From: Deltaproteobacteria bacterium
GTDB lineage: Bacteria; Myxococcota_A; UBA9160; SZUA-336
Direction: 5' to 3'
DNA: 59,995 nucleotides
Assembly: GCA_019311115.1 (NCBI GenBank)
Contig: JAFDDB010000007.1
Coordinates: 1 to 59,995, forward strand
Shown here: piece after piece, positions 34,408-44,566 of the stretch
Numbering within the stretch: the first letter of the stretch is position 1
How the letters are laid out: each line of letters starts with the position of its first letter
Made by a program: the position numbers and the translations under genes
Notes under the pieces: model-generated
The model's input: only the letters and a program-made list of their open reading frames with translations
What the model was told of the DNA's origin: nothing
Databases searched by the model: none

Positions 34408-37382
34408 TCCTCTACTCCCTTCTCTTCTTCGTTGGGCTCTTCCTCGGACGGCTCTTCCTCGGGGAAGCCCCGCAGGTTCACGGGCGTGCCGCCGCGCTCG
34501 GCCGCGGCGGCGTCGAGGCGCGTCAGGAAGGCACTGCTCTGCGCGCGGCGGCTCTCGACGAACGGCCGGATCTGGAGCAAGGCCAGCTTCTCGTTGCGGA
34601 ACGCGAACTCGATGTCGGCGGGCGCGGGCTGTCCATCCGCGCCGACCAGCGACGGGAAGCGCTCGGGCACGGACAGCGCGAGCTCGACGAGCTGGGGGAT
34701 CTCGCTCGGCAGCAGGACGGTCTCGCTGCCGCTGGCCGCGACCTCGATCATCCCGCCCCCGGGCCGGACCTCGGCGCGGCGCGGCGCGGTGGCGCGCGCC
34801 AGCAGGCGGGCCTCTCCGCTCGCGGTGTCGACGCGCAGCGACTCGGTCGCCTGCCCGTCGACGGCGCCGCCGACGCCCTCGCTCACCGCGACCGAGATCC
34901 AACCTGGCTCGCCCTGCTCGACGTCGGTGGTGACCATGACGCCGGACTTCTCGGCGGGAAACGCGAGCTGCACGACGACCGCGGGAAAGACGTACTCGGG
35001 ATCTTCCATGTGCGCCTGGCGCCACTGCCACGATCGGTCGCTGAAGGGCGACGCCCAGACCTCGTGCACTGCGCGCTGGATCACCCTGAAACCGACGGCG
35101 TTGGGAACCGTCAGGTTGAGACCGGCGCCGGTGAACCCCGGAAGGTCCTCGACGTTCGTGTCGCTGCGCAGGAACACGCCATAGCTGCCGTCCTCCCCGA
35201 AGCTCGACTGCAGTGCCGCGCGGAGCGACGCCGCGAACTCGGGACCCGGGTCGGCGGCACGGATCCACGCGCGCAGCCGCGCGAGGAACCGCGCGGCCAG
35301 CGCGTCGCGTCGCTCCGTTGGCGCGGCGGCGATCTCGTCGTAGCTCGCGCGCATCCACTCCCAGACGGAGGGTCCGCCGTTCGCGCCGGGCTCGAGCGGC
35401 TGGTCCAGCAGCGCGCGGAACGAGCCGAACGGAATCACGAACCCGTTCGGAACCGCCTCGCCGAAGGCGTGCCGAAGCTCGCCCAGGTTCGCGCCCTTGG
35501 GCCCGCTGGTGCGCCCGGAATCGGTCGCGCGAAGCGTGTCGAGCGGCAGGGGACTGCGTACCGACAGGTCGAGCTTCTCCAGGTCGGGCCGGATCGTGAT
35601 CTGCGAGCCCGGCTCCTCTTCCACGCCGAAGACCGGGTCCCACTGTGGACCGTCGTCGACCAGGTGCACGACGCCGCCGGGACTCACGGCCAGCACGACC
35701 GCCGAGCCGGACCGCTCGCCGACGGCGTTCAGGTGCGTCTCGCCGACGACGACGTTCGGGATGCCGAGATTGCGCGCCAGCAGCTGCACGTGGGACAGGG
35801 AGCTGCCCTCGCCCCGCGTGAGGATCCCCGCTACGGGCGTCAGCTCCGACGTGGTCTGCGGCAGCAGGTAGATGCCCGCGGCGTCGAGTGCTTCGCCGTG
35901 CGCGGCGGCCTGCTGCGCGTGCAGCGTCCCGCGTGCGAGCCCCGGGTTGAGCGCGCGCAGCCCCGCCCCGACTCGCGCACCGAAGAGGTCGTGCTCGACT
36001 CCCGCCATGCGGTTCGCGTCGACGACGAGTCCGTCGATCAGGATGCCGTAGAGCAGCAGCGGACTGCCGCGCAGGCGGTCCTGGGGGTAGAGCAGCACCC
36101 GCGGCTCCAACGTGTCCAGGTGCGCGACGTTCTCCCCGAAGTTGAACTCGAGCCAGCGCCCGGCCCACTCGGGCACGCGCGCCAGGTAGCGAAGCTCCTT
36201 GCGGTACTCGCTGAGCGACGGCGTGCGCGCCCGCTCGATGCGCAGGATCGCCTGCTTGGCCGAGACGGCTTCGCGCGTACCGAGCAGCCCCGAGCCGTAC
36301 AGAGCGTCCGCGCCGTAGAGCAGCAGCCAGAGCCGCTGTCGCCGCGGCAGGTCGGGGATGATCCCGACGACCTCGCCGCCGCGCGCGTAGACCTCGCGCT
36401 CCATCACCAGGCTCGTCTCGAGCACGGCCAGCGCCTGCACGGGATCGGCGATGTCGGGGAACGCGTCTCGCAGCGCGGCCAGCAGGCGCGTCGCGTGCGC
36501 GAGGCGTCCGGCCGGGCGAGGCTCGGCGGAGAGCGCCGCCGCACGCTGGCGCAGCAGCGTCGAGAGCGGACCCGGACCGAGCCGCTCGGCCAGCGCCAGG
36601 CTCGCGGCGCTCGCGGCTTCGGGCGCGTAGAGGGCGTCGATGCTCGCGGCCAGCGCCTCGTACTCGTCCGCGAGCTCGGGCTTTCCGACGGGCGCGTACT
36701 CGCGTACGCGGGCCGCGTCGCCACTGTCGGGCGTGTTGTGGATCTTGATCCGCAGCGGCATGAAGCCGTCGTCGCGCTCCGCGATCAGCAGCGCCTCGGC
36801 GCGGACCTTCGCTGCCGACTCGACGTCGGCGAAGAGCGGCAGCAGCCGCACGGTCTCGCGCAGCAACGTGAAGCGGACCGGGTCGCGCCACGCGGGGTCC
36901 GCGAGCAGCGCCAGCACCAGGCGGCGCGCGCCCTCCTCCTCGTCCTCGCTCTGCAACGCGCCGCGGTAGCCGCGGGCGGCGCGGAAGATCCAGCCATCGT
37001 CCCAGCCGATCAGGAACCGCTCGAGCAGGATCTGCTCGAGGCCCGACAGGTCTGCGGCGTCCCCGACGAAGCGGCTCTCGTCCACCCCCGCCAGCACGGT
37101 CGCGATCTCGTAGCCGCCGCCGCGCAGAGAGAGCGCGCGCGCGTTCAGCGCGCCGTGTTGGATCCCGCCGCCGTGCTTCTGGCAGGCGTAGGCCTTGGGC
37201 TCGAGCACGGTCCCGTCGGCACAGAACCAGCGAATGTTCTCGAAGGGCCCGCGCGGCGCGGTCTTGAACTCCTCGATCCAGCTGCGGAGCTCCGCGCTGC
37301 CGGGCAGCTCCGCGGCCGCGCCGAATACCGGCGGAGCACAGAGCAGGATCAAGGCGGCGAACGCTCGCATTCGGCGGAGCAT
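34404..37382 (-). CDS. Exported PEP-synthase/dikinase-like protein (phospho-His swivel domain followed by ATP-grasp)
   Basis: Signal peptide; GEGSSLSHVQLLARNLGIPNVVVG (His swivel); GPKGANLGELRHAF...VPNGFVIPFGSF; FLRSDTNVEDLPGFTGAGL; LALLQIRPF. Confidence 0.8.
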   Translation of the reverse strand: MLRRMRAFAALILLCAPPVFGAAAELPGSAELRSWIEEFKTAPRGPFENIRWFCADGTVLEPKAYACQKHGGGIQHGALNARALSLRGGGYEIATVLAGVDESRFVGDAADLSGLEQILLERFLIGWDDGWIFRAARGYRGALQSEDEEEGARRLVLALLADPAWRDPVRFTLLRETVRLLPLFADVESAAKVRAEALLIAERDDGFMPLRIKIHNTPDSGDAARVREYAPVGKPELADEYEALAASIDALYAPEAASAASLALAERLGPGPLSTLLRQRAAALSAEPRPAGRLAHATRLLAALRDAFPDIADPVQALAVLETSLVMEREVYARGGEVVGIIPDLPRRQRLWLLLYGADALYGSGLLGTREAVSAKQAILRIERARTPSLSEYRKELRYLARVPEWAGRWLEFNFGENVAHLDTLEPRVLLYPQDRLRGSPLLLYGILIDGLVVDANRMAGVEHDLFGARVGAGLRALNPGLARGTLHAQQAAAHGEALDAAGIYLLPQTTSELTPVAGILTRGEGSSLSHVQLLARNLGIPNVVVGETHLNAVGERSGSAVVLAVSPGGVVHLVDDGPQWDPVFGVEEEPGSQITIRPDLEKLDLSVRSPLPLDTLRATDSGRTSGPKGANLGELRHAFGEAVPNGFVIPFGSFRALLDQPLEPGANGGPSVWEWMRASYDEIAAAPTERRDALAARFLARLRAWIRAADPGPEFAASLRAALQSSFGEDGSYGVFLRSDTNVEDLPGFTGAGLNLTVPNAVGFRVIQRAVHEVWASPFSDRSWQWRQAHMEDPEYVFPAVVVQLAFPAEKSGVMVTTDVEQGEPGWISVAVSEGVGGAVDGQATESLRVDTASGEARLLARATAPRRAEVRPGGGMIEVAASGSETVLLPSEIPQLVELALSVPERFPSLVGADGQPAPADIEFAFRNEKLALLQIRPFVESRRAQSSAFLTRLDAAAAERGGTPVNLRGFPEEEPSEEEPNEEEKGVEE

Positions 37383-37395
37383 AACGCGCCGCGGA

Positions 37396-38076
37396 TCAGC
37401 GGCGCTCGACGACTGCCAGACGGTCCCGATCGTTGAAGACGATCAGCGGCGTCCAGCCTTCCAGCCTGGACAGCGGGCGGAGGGTACGGGACGCCGCGCC
37501 GGTCGCGTCGACCACCCAGGGATCGTCACTCGACTCGAACCAGAGCGTGACCATGTGGAAGATGCCGTCGCGGTCGCGGCGGATGATGGCGCGCCACACC
37601 TCCTCTCGCTCGAAGCCGAAGGAGCGCATCAGGCGGTAGGAAATCAGGTCCAGGCCGTCGCAGTCGTCCCCGTTGGTCGCGATCAGCTCGGCAAAGGTCG
37701 GCCAGTGGTCGCGCGCCGGATCGGTGTCCTCCTCGACGAGATAGTGCTGGCGCGCCTGCACCTGGGTCCAGGCGTGGATGCGCTCGAGCAGGACGCGCTT
37801 CTCCCCGCGCTCGAACTCCTCGAGCTTTCCGTGCAGCCAGCCGACCACCGGGGTCGCCCCTTCAGGGGCCACCAGCGGCGCGTCCTGGCGTTCGTCTCGC
37901 GTGCGCTCCTGCCACTCCTCTACCTTTCCGACCCACGGGTTGTCGGGGTCGGAGGGCTCGACGAAGCGGTACTCCCGCGGGGGCGCACCGGGGCTGACGC
38001 AGGCGAGCGCCAGCAGCCCGACCAGCCCCGACCTGCGCAGTAGCCTCAGGCCGGGGCGCGCGATCTGCTGCGACAT
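37396..38076 (-). CDS. Transglutaminase-like cysteine-peptidase-type lipoprotein
   Basis: Lipobox LLALAC; NGDDCDGLDLISYRLMRSFGF, DGIFHMVTL, DPWVVDATG (Cys-His-Asp order). Confidence 0.6.
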   Translation of the reverse strand: MSQQIARPGLRLLRRSGLVGLLALACVSPGAPPREYRFVEPSDPDNPWVGKVEEWQERTRDERQDAPLVAPEGATPVVGWLHGKLEEFERGEKRVLLERIHAWTQVQARQHYLVEEDTDPARDHWPTFAELIATNGDDCDGLDLISYRLMRSFGFEREEVWRAIIRRDRDGIFHMVTLWFESSDDPWVVDATGAASRTLRPLSRLEGWTPLIVFNDRDRLAVVERR

Positions 38077-38128
38077 GCCGGGCAGGATAGCCCCGGGGAG
38101 CCGCTCGCGGCCCCCCGGGGATCCGGAA

Positions 38129-38662
38129 CTACTGCAGCGACAGGCTCAGCGCCTGCGTGCCGAGGGCCAAGCGCGCGCCGCGCTGGCTCGAGCGCAGCGT
38201 GATCACGACGCCGTGCTCGTTCCGCATGGTCACTACGCCCGCGCCGCGCACGGCGACGGCTGCCGCCTCGACCGCGACGTAGCGGCCTTCGAAGTCCTCG
38301 AGGCGCTCGAGGCCGGTGACGCTGCCGATCCCGTCGGAAGCGGCGGCGCCCACGTCGAGCAGGCTCAGACCGCGGACCTCGAAGCCGTGATTGCGGCCTT
38401 CGAAGTTGAGCACTCCCTGTCCCCAGCGTAGACCGAGGCCGGCTGCGAGAGTGCGGCTCTCCATCTCGACCTGGGCCGGCGGCGCGGCCGTCACGGGCTC
38501 GATGGCCTGCTCCTGCATGGTCTCGACCTCGACGGGTGCCGGGACGGGAGTCGGCGCCGTCTTCGCGGGCTCGTCGGCGAGCGCAGCGGTCGCCCCGAAC
38601 CCGGCCAGGCCGGCCGTCACCAATGCCGTCCTCACGGCCGTAGCTACGACGTTCCTCTTCAT
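38129..38662 (-). CDS. Small exported protein, function unknown (possibly DUF1134/EipA-like)
   Basis: Signal peptide MKRNVVATAVRTALVTAGLAGFGATAALADE; C-terminal glycine/beta-rich domain. Confidence 0.55.
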   Translation of the reverse strand: MKRNVVATAVRTALVTAGLAGFGATAALADEPAKTAPTPVPAPVEVETMQEQAIEPVTAAPPAQVEMESRTLAAGLGLRWGQGVLNFEGRNHGFEVRGLSLLDVGAAASDGIGSVTGLERLEDFEGRYVAVEAAAVAVRGAGVVTMRNEHGVVITLRSSQRGARLALGTQALSLSLQ

Positions 38663-38773
38663 GTCAGTCTCCTCTGCGGGGCTCTCGGGGCCCGTTGAGC
38701 CGCAGACTATCACGGGACGAGCGCGTGGACGCACCCGCTTGACACGGACGCGAGCGGTGTGCGGAGCTTGCGC

Positions 38774-40264
38774 ATGACTCGCGACAACTCCGCGGCCCGC
38801 GGGCAGGTTCGGGCCGGCTGGCCCTGGCTGGCGCTGACCTTCCTGCTGGCCTTCGTCTCGAGCGGCAGATTCGCGGTTCCGCTCGCGCCCTGGCTGCAGC
38901 CGGTCTTCGCGCTGCGCTTCGCGCGGGGCCACGGCCCGCTTCGCGGCTACGCGATGCTGGTGGCCGCGCTCTGGGTGCCGAACATGGTCGGGTGGTGGGG
39001 CGTGCAGCCGTTCCCGCCGCCCGTGTACTACGTGTCGATGCTCGTGACCGTGGCGGTCGCGGCGCTGCCCGTGCTGGCGGACCGCCTGCTCGCACACCGG
39101 GTCGGCGGACTGGCCGGAACGCTGGTCTTCCCGCTCGCGGCCACCGCTCTCGAGTTCGCGCTGATGAGCACGAACCCGCTCGGCAGCTTCGGCGCCTCGG
39201 CCTACACGCAGTACCCGAACCTGGCGCTGATCCAGTTGGTCTCGCTGACCGGGCTCTGGGGCCTCACCTTCCTCATCTCCTGGCCCGCGTCGATCGCGAA
39301 CCTGGCCTGGGAGCGCGGCACGGCGGACCGGCAGGTCCGGCGCGCGGCGGCGCTGTGTGCGGCCACCCTGGCGGGGGTCCTGCTCTACGGCGGCCTGCGC
39401 CTCGCACTTCCGGCCGCGGACGTCGAGACGGTCCGCGTCGCGGGCGTGACATCGGAGTCGGTCGACATGTCGGAGCTGATGGCGCTGCTCGAGAGCGACC
39501 GTGAGGGCTTCCGCGACCGGACGCGCGCCGCGCACGCGCGCTACCTGGACGACACCGCGCGCGAAGCGGACGCCGGAGCGCGCATCGTGGTCTGGCCGGA
39601 ACTCGCGGGCATCGGAGTGCAAGAGGACGTGCTCGCGCTGATCGAGCGGGCGGGCGCGTTGGCGCGCGACCGCGGCATCCACCTGGCCGTCCCCGTCTTC
39701 GTGCTGCATGACGACGAGCGGCCCGCGGTCAACGAACTTCTCCTCATCGGACCGGACGGCGAGGTCGGTCTCCGCCACGTCAAGTTCGGAGGCAACATGT
39801 TCGAGGGATCGCAGGTGGGCGACGGCGTCGTGCGCGCGCTCGCCAGCGAGCACGGCGGACTCGCCGGCGTCATCTGCTGGGACACCGACTTCCCCGCGGC
39901 CGTGCGGCGCGCCGAGGGTCACGTCGACATCCTCCTGTCGCCGAGCCACGAGTGGCGCGCCATCGACCCGATGCACGCCGAGATGGCGGTGTTCCGTGCG
40001 ATCGAGAACGGGGTCTCCGTGTTCCGGCAGGCGGACCTGGGGCGCTCGATCGCGGTCGACCCGCTCGGACGGGTGCTCGCGGCGACCGACCACTTCACGT
40101 CGCCGGACCGCACCCTGGTCGCGCAGCTTCCGGTCCGCGGCGTCACGACGTTCTACTCGCTCGCCGGGGACTGGTTCGGCTGGCTCGCGGTGGCGGGGCT
40201 GGCGGGCCTCGTCGGGCTTGCGTGGCTCCGCCCGTCCCCGAGTCAGTCGAGCCCCGAGGCGTGA
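38774..40264 (+). CDS. Apolipoprotein N-acyltransferase-like (Lnt) membrane nitrilase
   Basis: TM N-terminus; nitrilase Glu-Lys-Cys candidates (VVWPELAG; RHVKFGG; GVICWDTDFP). Confidence 0.8.
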   Translation: MTRDNSAARGQVRAGWPWLALTFLLAFVSSGRFAVPLAPWLQPVFALRFARGHGPLRGYAMLVAALWVPNMVGWWGVQPFPPPVYYVSMLVTVAVAALPVLADRLLAHRVGGLAGTLVFPLAATALEFALMSTNPLGSFGASAYTQYPNLALIQLVSLTGLWGLTFLISWPASIANLAWERGTADRQVRRAAALCAATLAGVLLYGGLRLALPAADVETVRVAGVTSESVDMSELMALLESDREGFRDRTRAAHARYLDDTAREADAGARIVVWPELAGIGVQEDVLALIERAGALARDRGIHLAVPVFVLHDDERPAVNELLLIGPDGEVGLRHVKFGGNMFEGSQVGDGVVRALASEHGGLAGVICWDTDFPAAVRRAEGHVDILLSPSHEWRAIDPMHAEMAVFRAIENGVSVFRQADLGRSIAVDPLGRVLAATDHFTSPDRTLVAQLPVRGVTTFYSLAGDWFGWLAVAGLAGLVGLAWLRPSPSQSSPEA

Positions 40265-41757
40265 CCTCCGCGGCGCGGGTCGCCCGCGCCGGCGCCCGAG
40301 CCCGGCGAGACCGCGTTCACGCCGCCGAAGTAGACGTCGCACACGTCCCACACGTTGACCGGAGCCTGCTGCCGCAGCGGCGCGAGATGCGCGTCGTCGA
40401 AGCCGGGCTCCACCTGCAGACACTCCCCGTCCCAGTGCATCCGGGGGGAGTCGACCAGTGCGCGGACGTCCATGTCGAAGTCCACCGCGTTGCAGATCGC
40501 CTGGAGCAGCGCCGTGCGGATGCGCTTGCTGCCGCCGCTTCCCAGCACCAGGCGAGGCTGCCCGCCGCGCAGCAGGAGCGAGGGAGCCATCATCGACGCC
40601 ACGCGCAGTCCCGGAGGACTCGCGTGGAAGCCCTCGGGATGGAGGTCGTCCTCGCCCATCATGTTGTTCAGCATCACGCCGCTTCCGGGCGCGAAGTAGC
40701 CCGACCCCTCGCCGTTCGACGTCGTCATCGACGCCGCGTTGCCGGCCGCGTCGCAGACCGAGACGTGCGTGGTTCCTCCGCTGGCGCGGCGCAGACGGGC
40801 CACGCTCTCCTGCCAGTGCTCCGGCGCCACCCCGTCGCCGGTCTCGCTCTCGCGCAGGCGATCGGTCTCCCGCATGGCGGCGGCGAGTCGCAGCAGGTGC
40901 GTGGTGTCACCGAACCGAGGCGGCGGCGGGCCGGCGGCCTCGAGCAGACGGAGCGACAGGCCGAGCAGCGAGCCCCCGAATGACGGCGGCGGGTTGGTGA
41001 GCAGATCGTGCCCGCGGTAGGCGACCCGCAGCGGCTCGCGCTCGACGACCCGGTACGCGGCCAGGTCGGCCTCGGTGAGCAGCCCCGCCCCTTCGCGCAT
41101 GTCGCGCGCGATGGCCCGCGCGATCTCGCCCTCGTACAGCTCGCGGTCGCCGTCGCGCGGGAGCGTGTCGATGAAGGCCGCGAGCTCCGGGTTCGGCAGC
41201 CGGTCGCCGAGCGCGACGTAGCGGCCGCCGGCCTCGTAGAGCGAGCGCCCCTTCTCGGTGAGCGTCTTGATCGGGCGCAACAGGTCCAGGAAGTAGGCCT
41301 GGTGCTCGTTGAGCGCGACGCCCTCGCGCGCCATGTCGACGGCGGGCGACAACACGTCGGCCAGCGGCATGCGCCCGAGCCGACGGTGCACCTGCAGCAG
41401 GCCGCGCAGGTTTCCCGGCACGGCCGCGGAGCCGAGCCCGACGTGGAAGACCTGCGAGGAGCCCGGGAACTCGACGGTCACCGGAACCAGGTGCGGGTCG
41501 AGGTCGCGCGAAGCCAGCCCGCGTCCGGGCGTGTCGACGAAGAAGTCGAAGAGCACGGGCGGTCCCTCGGCCGGCCGCGCGAGCAGGAAGCCGCCGCCTC
41601 CCAGGCTGGTGAGCGCCGGCTCGGCGACCGCCGACGCGAACCCGGCCGCGACCGCGGCGTCGAACGCGTTGCCTCCGGCTCGCAGGATGCCGCACGCGGC
41701 GCCGGTCACCCGCTCGTGACCACTCGCGACCGCGGCTCTCGCCCCAGGGGCCATCAT
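40243..41757 (-). CDS. Gamma-glutamyltransferase family
   Basis: GTTHVSVCDAAGNAASMTTSNGEGSG; GGGGFLL; GNAFDAAVAAGFA. Confidence 0.92.
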   Translation of the reverse strand: MMAPGARAAVASGHERVTGAACGILRAGGNAFDAAVAAGFASAVAEPALTSLGGGGFLLARPAEGPPVLFDFFVDTPGRGLASRDLDPHLVPVTVEFPGSSQVFHVGLGSAAVPGNLRGLLQVHRRLGRMPLADVLSPAVDMAREGVALNEHQAYFLDLLRPIKTLTEKGRSLYEAGGRYVALGDRLPNPELAAFIDTLPRDGDRELYEGEIARAIARDMREGAGLLTEADLAAYRVVEREPLRVAYRGHDLLTNPPPSFGGSLLGLSLRLLEAAGPPPPRFGDTTHLLRLAAAMRETDRLRESETGDGVAPEHWQESVARLRRASGGTTHVSVCDAAGNAASMTTSNGEGSGYFAPGSGVMLNNMMGEDDLHPEGFHASPPGLRVASMMAPSLLLRGGQPRLVLGSGGSKRIRTALLQAICNAVDFDMDVRALVDSPRMHWDGECLQVEPGFDDAHLAPLRQQAPVNVWDVCDVYFGGVNAVSPGSGAGAGDPRRGGHASGLD

Positions 41758-41837
41758 GCGCGGAGAATGCGCACACGTTGCCGGCCTGTCCAGCCGGGCG
41801 CATTGCGCAGGGGCCCGCTGCGTATAGACTATCGGCC

Positions 41838-41868
41838 GTTCCCGTTCGCGTTCCCGTTCGCGTTCCCG
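41838..41868 (+). repeat. 12-bp tandem repeat (GTTCCCGTTCGC)~2.6 in a 5' UTR
   Basis: GTTCCCGTTCGC GTTCCCGTTCGC GTTCCCG just upstream of GGAGGGAG and ATG 41882. Confidence 0.8.
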
Positions 41869-41881
41869 GAGGGAGAAGTCG

Positions 41882-42763
41882 ATGGCAGACCGCGATACCG
41901 AAGGCTCGAAGGACTACCAGGTAGACGTGCCGGCGCGCAGCGAGCCCTTCTTCCTGAAGGGATCGAACGAGCTGGACTGGGGCCTCAAGAACCGGCTCGC
42001 GAACATCTTCGACCCGTCGTCCGGACGCACGGTGATGCTCGCGTTCGATCACGGCTACTTCCTCGGGCCCACGAGCGGCCTCGAGCGCATCGACCTGTCG
42101 ATCGTCCCGCTCACGCGCTGGGCCGACACGCTGATGTGCACACGCGGGATCCTGCGCACGACCATCCCGCCAACCTACACCGGCGGCATCGTGCTGCGCG
42201 CGAGCGGCGGGCCGAGCATCTTGAAGGAGCTCTCCGATGAGCAGCTCGCCCTTTCGATCGACGAGGCGGTGCGCCTGAACGCCGCCGCCATGGCCGTCCA
42301 GGTCTTCGTCGGCGGCGAGCGCGAGACCCAGTCGATCCACAACCTGACGCGGCTGGTCGACATGGGGAACCAGGCGGGCATCGCCACGCTCGGCGTGACC
42401 GCGGTGGGAACCGACATGGTGCGCGACGCCAAGTACATGCGCCTGGCGACTCGCATCTGCGCGGAGCTCGGAGCCACCTACGTGAAGACCTACTACGTCG
42501 AAAAGGGCTTCGACACGGTCGCCGCCGCCTGCCCGGTGCCGATCGTCGTGGCCGGCGGCAAGAAGGTCCCCGAGCAGGACGCCCTGCGCATGGCCTACGG
42601 CGCGGTACAGGAGGGAGCGGCCGGCGTCGACATGGGCCGCAACATCTTCCAGTCGGAGAACCCCTCGGCCATGATCCAAGCGGTTCGCAAGGTCGTGCAC
42701 GAGGACTTCAAGCCGCACGAGGCTTACGAGTTCTACCAGACGCTCAAGCACGAGACGGCGTAG
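41882..42763 (+). CDS. DeoC/LsrF-type class I aldolase (3-hydroxy-5-phosphonooxypentane-2,4-dione thiolase-like)
   Basis: [57 protein letters not shown]. Confidence 0.88.
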   Translation: MADRDTEGSKDYQVDVPARSEPFFLKGSNELDWGLKNRLANIFDPSSGRTVMLAFDHGYFLGPTSGLERIDLSIVPLTRWADTLMCTRGILRTTIPPTYTGGIVLRASGGPSILKELSDEQLALSIDEAVRLNAAAMAVQVFVGGERETQSIHNLTRLVDMGNQAGIATLGVTAVGTDMVRDAKYMRLATRICAELGATYVKTYYVEKGFDTVAAACPVPIVVAGGKKVPEQDALRMAYGAVQEGAAGVDMGRNIFQSENPSAMIQAVRKVVHEDFKPHEAYEFYQTLKHETA

Positions 42764-42778
42764 CTGGAGTCCCTGGGG

Positions 42779-44566
42779 GTGGGCGCGGAGGCCTGGACGA
42801 CCTTCGGCGTGCTGCTGCTCGTCATCGGCGGGCTCGTGTTCACGCGCGCCGCTCCCTACCTGGTGTTGGTCGGCGGCCTCGTCCTGCTGCTGACGGTCGG
42901 CGTGATCGACGAGAGCGACCTGCTGAGCGGCCTGGCGAATCCCGGCATGCTGACGGTCGGCGTGCTCTTCGCGGTCGCCGCCGGCCTGCGCGAGACGCAG
43001 GCCATGGCCTGGCTCACGTCGCGGCTGCTCGGCAGCCCGCGAAGCGCCAGATCGGCCCAGGTGCGGATCGCCGGACCGGTGGCCGTGCTGAGCGCCTTCA
43101 TGAACAACACCCCGCTCGTCGCGGTCATGATGCCGGTCGTCGGCGACTGGGGCCGCAAGCACGGTATCTCGGTGTCGAAGCTGCTGATCCCCCTCTCCTA
43201 CGCGTCGATCCTGGGCGGCGCGTGCACGCTGATCGGCACGAGCACGATCCTGGTCATGAACGGCCTGATCATCTCGGAGCTGGGGCGCGAGCACGGACTC
43301 GACATGTTCGAGATCGCGGCCGTGGGCGTGCCCTGCGCAGTGGTCGGCCTGGTCTACCTGTTCTCCGTCGGGGGCTGGCTGCTCACCGACCGCAAGCCCG
43401 TACTGAGCCCACAGGACGACGCCCGGGAGTACGTGGTCGAGATGCTCGTCGAGGAGGGCAGCCCGCTCCACGGCCGCACCATCGAGCAGGCGGGACTGCG
43501 CCACCTGCCGGGTCTCTACCTGATCGAGATCGATCGCGGGGACCAGATCCTGCCTGCGGTCTCGTCCAGCGTGGAGCTGCGCGAGAACGACCGGCTCGTC
43601 TTCGCGGGGATCGTCGAGTCCGTCGTCGACCTGCGGCGCATCCGGGGGCTGGTGCCGGCGACGGACCAGGTCTTCAAGCTCGACGCGTCCCACACGAACC
43701 GGAGCCTGGTCGAGGCCGTGGTGTCGCAGTCGTGCCCGATCGTCGGCATGTCGATCCGCGAGGGCGAGTTCCGCACGCGCTACAACGCTGCGGTGATCGC
43801 CGTGGCGCGCAACGGCGAGCGCGTCAACCAGAAGATCGGAGACATCGTGCTGCGTGCGGGCGACACGCTGCTGCTCGAGGCACGCGCTTCGTTCGCGGCG
43901 CAGCACCGCGACAGCCGCGACTTCTTCCTGGTCTCGCGCGTCGAGGACTCCGCTCCGCCACGCCACGACCGGGCCTGGATCTCGCTCGCGATCCTCGCGG
44001 CAATGGTGGCAGTGGTCACGCTCGGGAACATGAGCATGCTGAACGCGTCACTTCTCGCGGCCGGAGCCATGATCCTGGCCCGCTGCACCAGCGCAGCGAC
44101 GGCCCTGCGGAGCGTCGACTGGCAGGTCCTGATCGTCATCTCCGCTGCGTTCGGGATCGGGCGGGCCATGGACACGAGCGGGGCGGCCCAGGCCGTGACG
44201 ACGTGGCTGATCTCGCTGGCCGGGCAGGACCCGCACGTGATCCTGGCGGTCCTCTGCGGCGTGACGATGATCTTCACCAACCTGATGAACGCCAACGCGG
44301 CGGCCGTCCTGATGTTCCCGATCGCCGTCTCGACCGCGCACGGACTGGGCCCGACGCCCGACGCGGTCAGCGTCATGCCGTTCGCGATCGCGATCACGAT
44401 GGGAGCGGCAGGGAGCTTCGCCACGCCCATCGGATACCAGACCAACCTGATGGTCATGGGGCCCGGCGGCTACCGGACCGTGGACTACCTGAAGATCGGC
44501 CTGCCGTTGAGCGTGCTCTTCTGGCTCACGGCCACGCTACTGATCCCTCAGATCTGGTCGTTCTGA
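42779..44566 (+). CDS. SLC13/DASS-family permease with TrkA-C domains
   Basis: TM-rich halves (AFMNNTPLVAVMMPVV; TNLMNANAAAVLMFPIA) flanking two RCK_C-like segments. Confidence 0.9.
   Translation: MGAEAWTTFGVLLLVIGGLVFTRAAPYLVLVGGLVLLLTVGVIDESDLLSGLANPGMLTVGVLFAVAAGLRETQAMAWLTSRLLGSPRSARSAQVRIAGPVAVLSAFMNNTPLVAVMMPVVGDWGRKHGISVSKLLIPLSYASILGGACTLIGTSTILVMNGLIISELGREHGLDMFEIAAVGVPCAVVGLVYLFSVGGWLLTDRKPVLSPQDDAREYVVEMLVEEGSPLHGRTIEQAGLRHLPGLYLIEIDRGDQILPAVSSSVELRENDRLVFAGIVESVVDLRRIRGLVPATDQVFKLDASHTNRSLVEAVVSQSCPIVGMSIREGEFRTRYNAAVIAVARNGERVNQKIGDIVLRAGDTLLLEARASFAAQHRDSRDFFLVSRVEDSAPPRHDRAWISLAILAAMVAVVTLGNMSMLNASLLAAGAMILARCTSAATALRSVDWQVLIVISAAFGIGRAMDTSGAAQAVTTWLISLAGQDPHVILAVLCGVTMIFTNLMNANAAAVLMFPIAVSTAHGLGPTPDAVSVMPFAIAITMGAAGSFATPIGYQTNLMVMGPGGYRTVDYLKIGLPLSVLFWLTATLLIPQIWSF

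Noticed and set aside
34341-37436. 1031-aa plus-strand ORF
   Set aside because: Antisense to the dikinase-like gene; low-complexity composition typical of high-GC shadow ORFs.
38129-40423. 764-aa extension of the minus-strand ORF
   Set aside because: Only the last 178 aa (from 38662, with signal peptide) look real; upstream part is antisense to the Lnt-like gene.
40907-43966. 1019-aa minus-strand ORF
   Set aside because: Antisense or alternative frame over GGT, aldolase and permease genes; includes translation of the 12-bp repeat ([10 protein letters not shown]).
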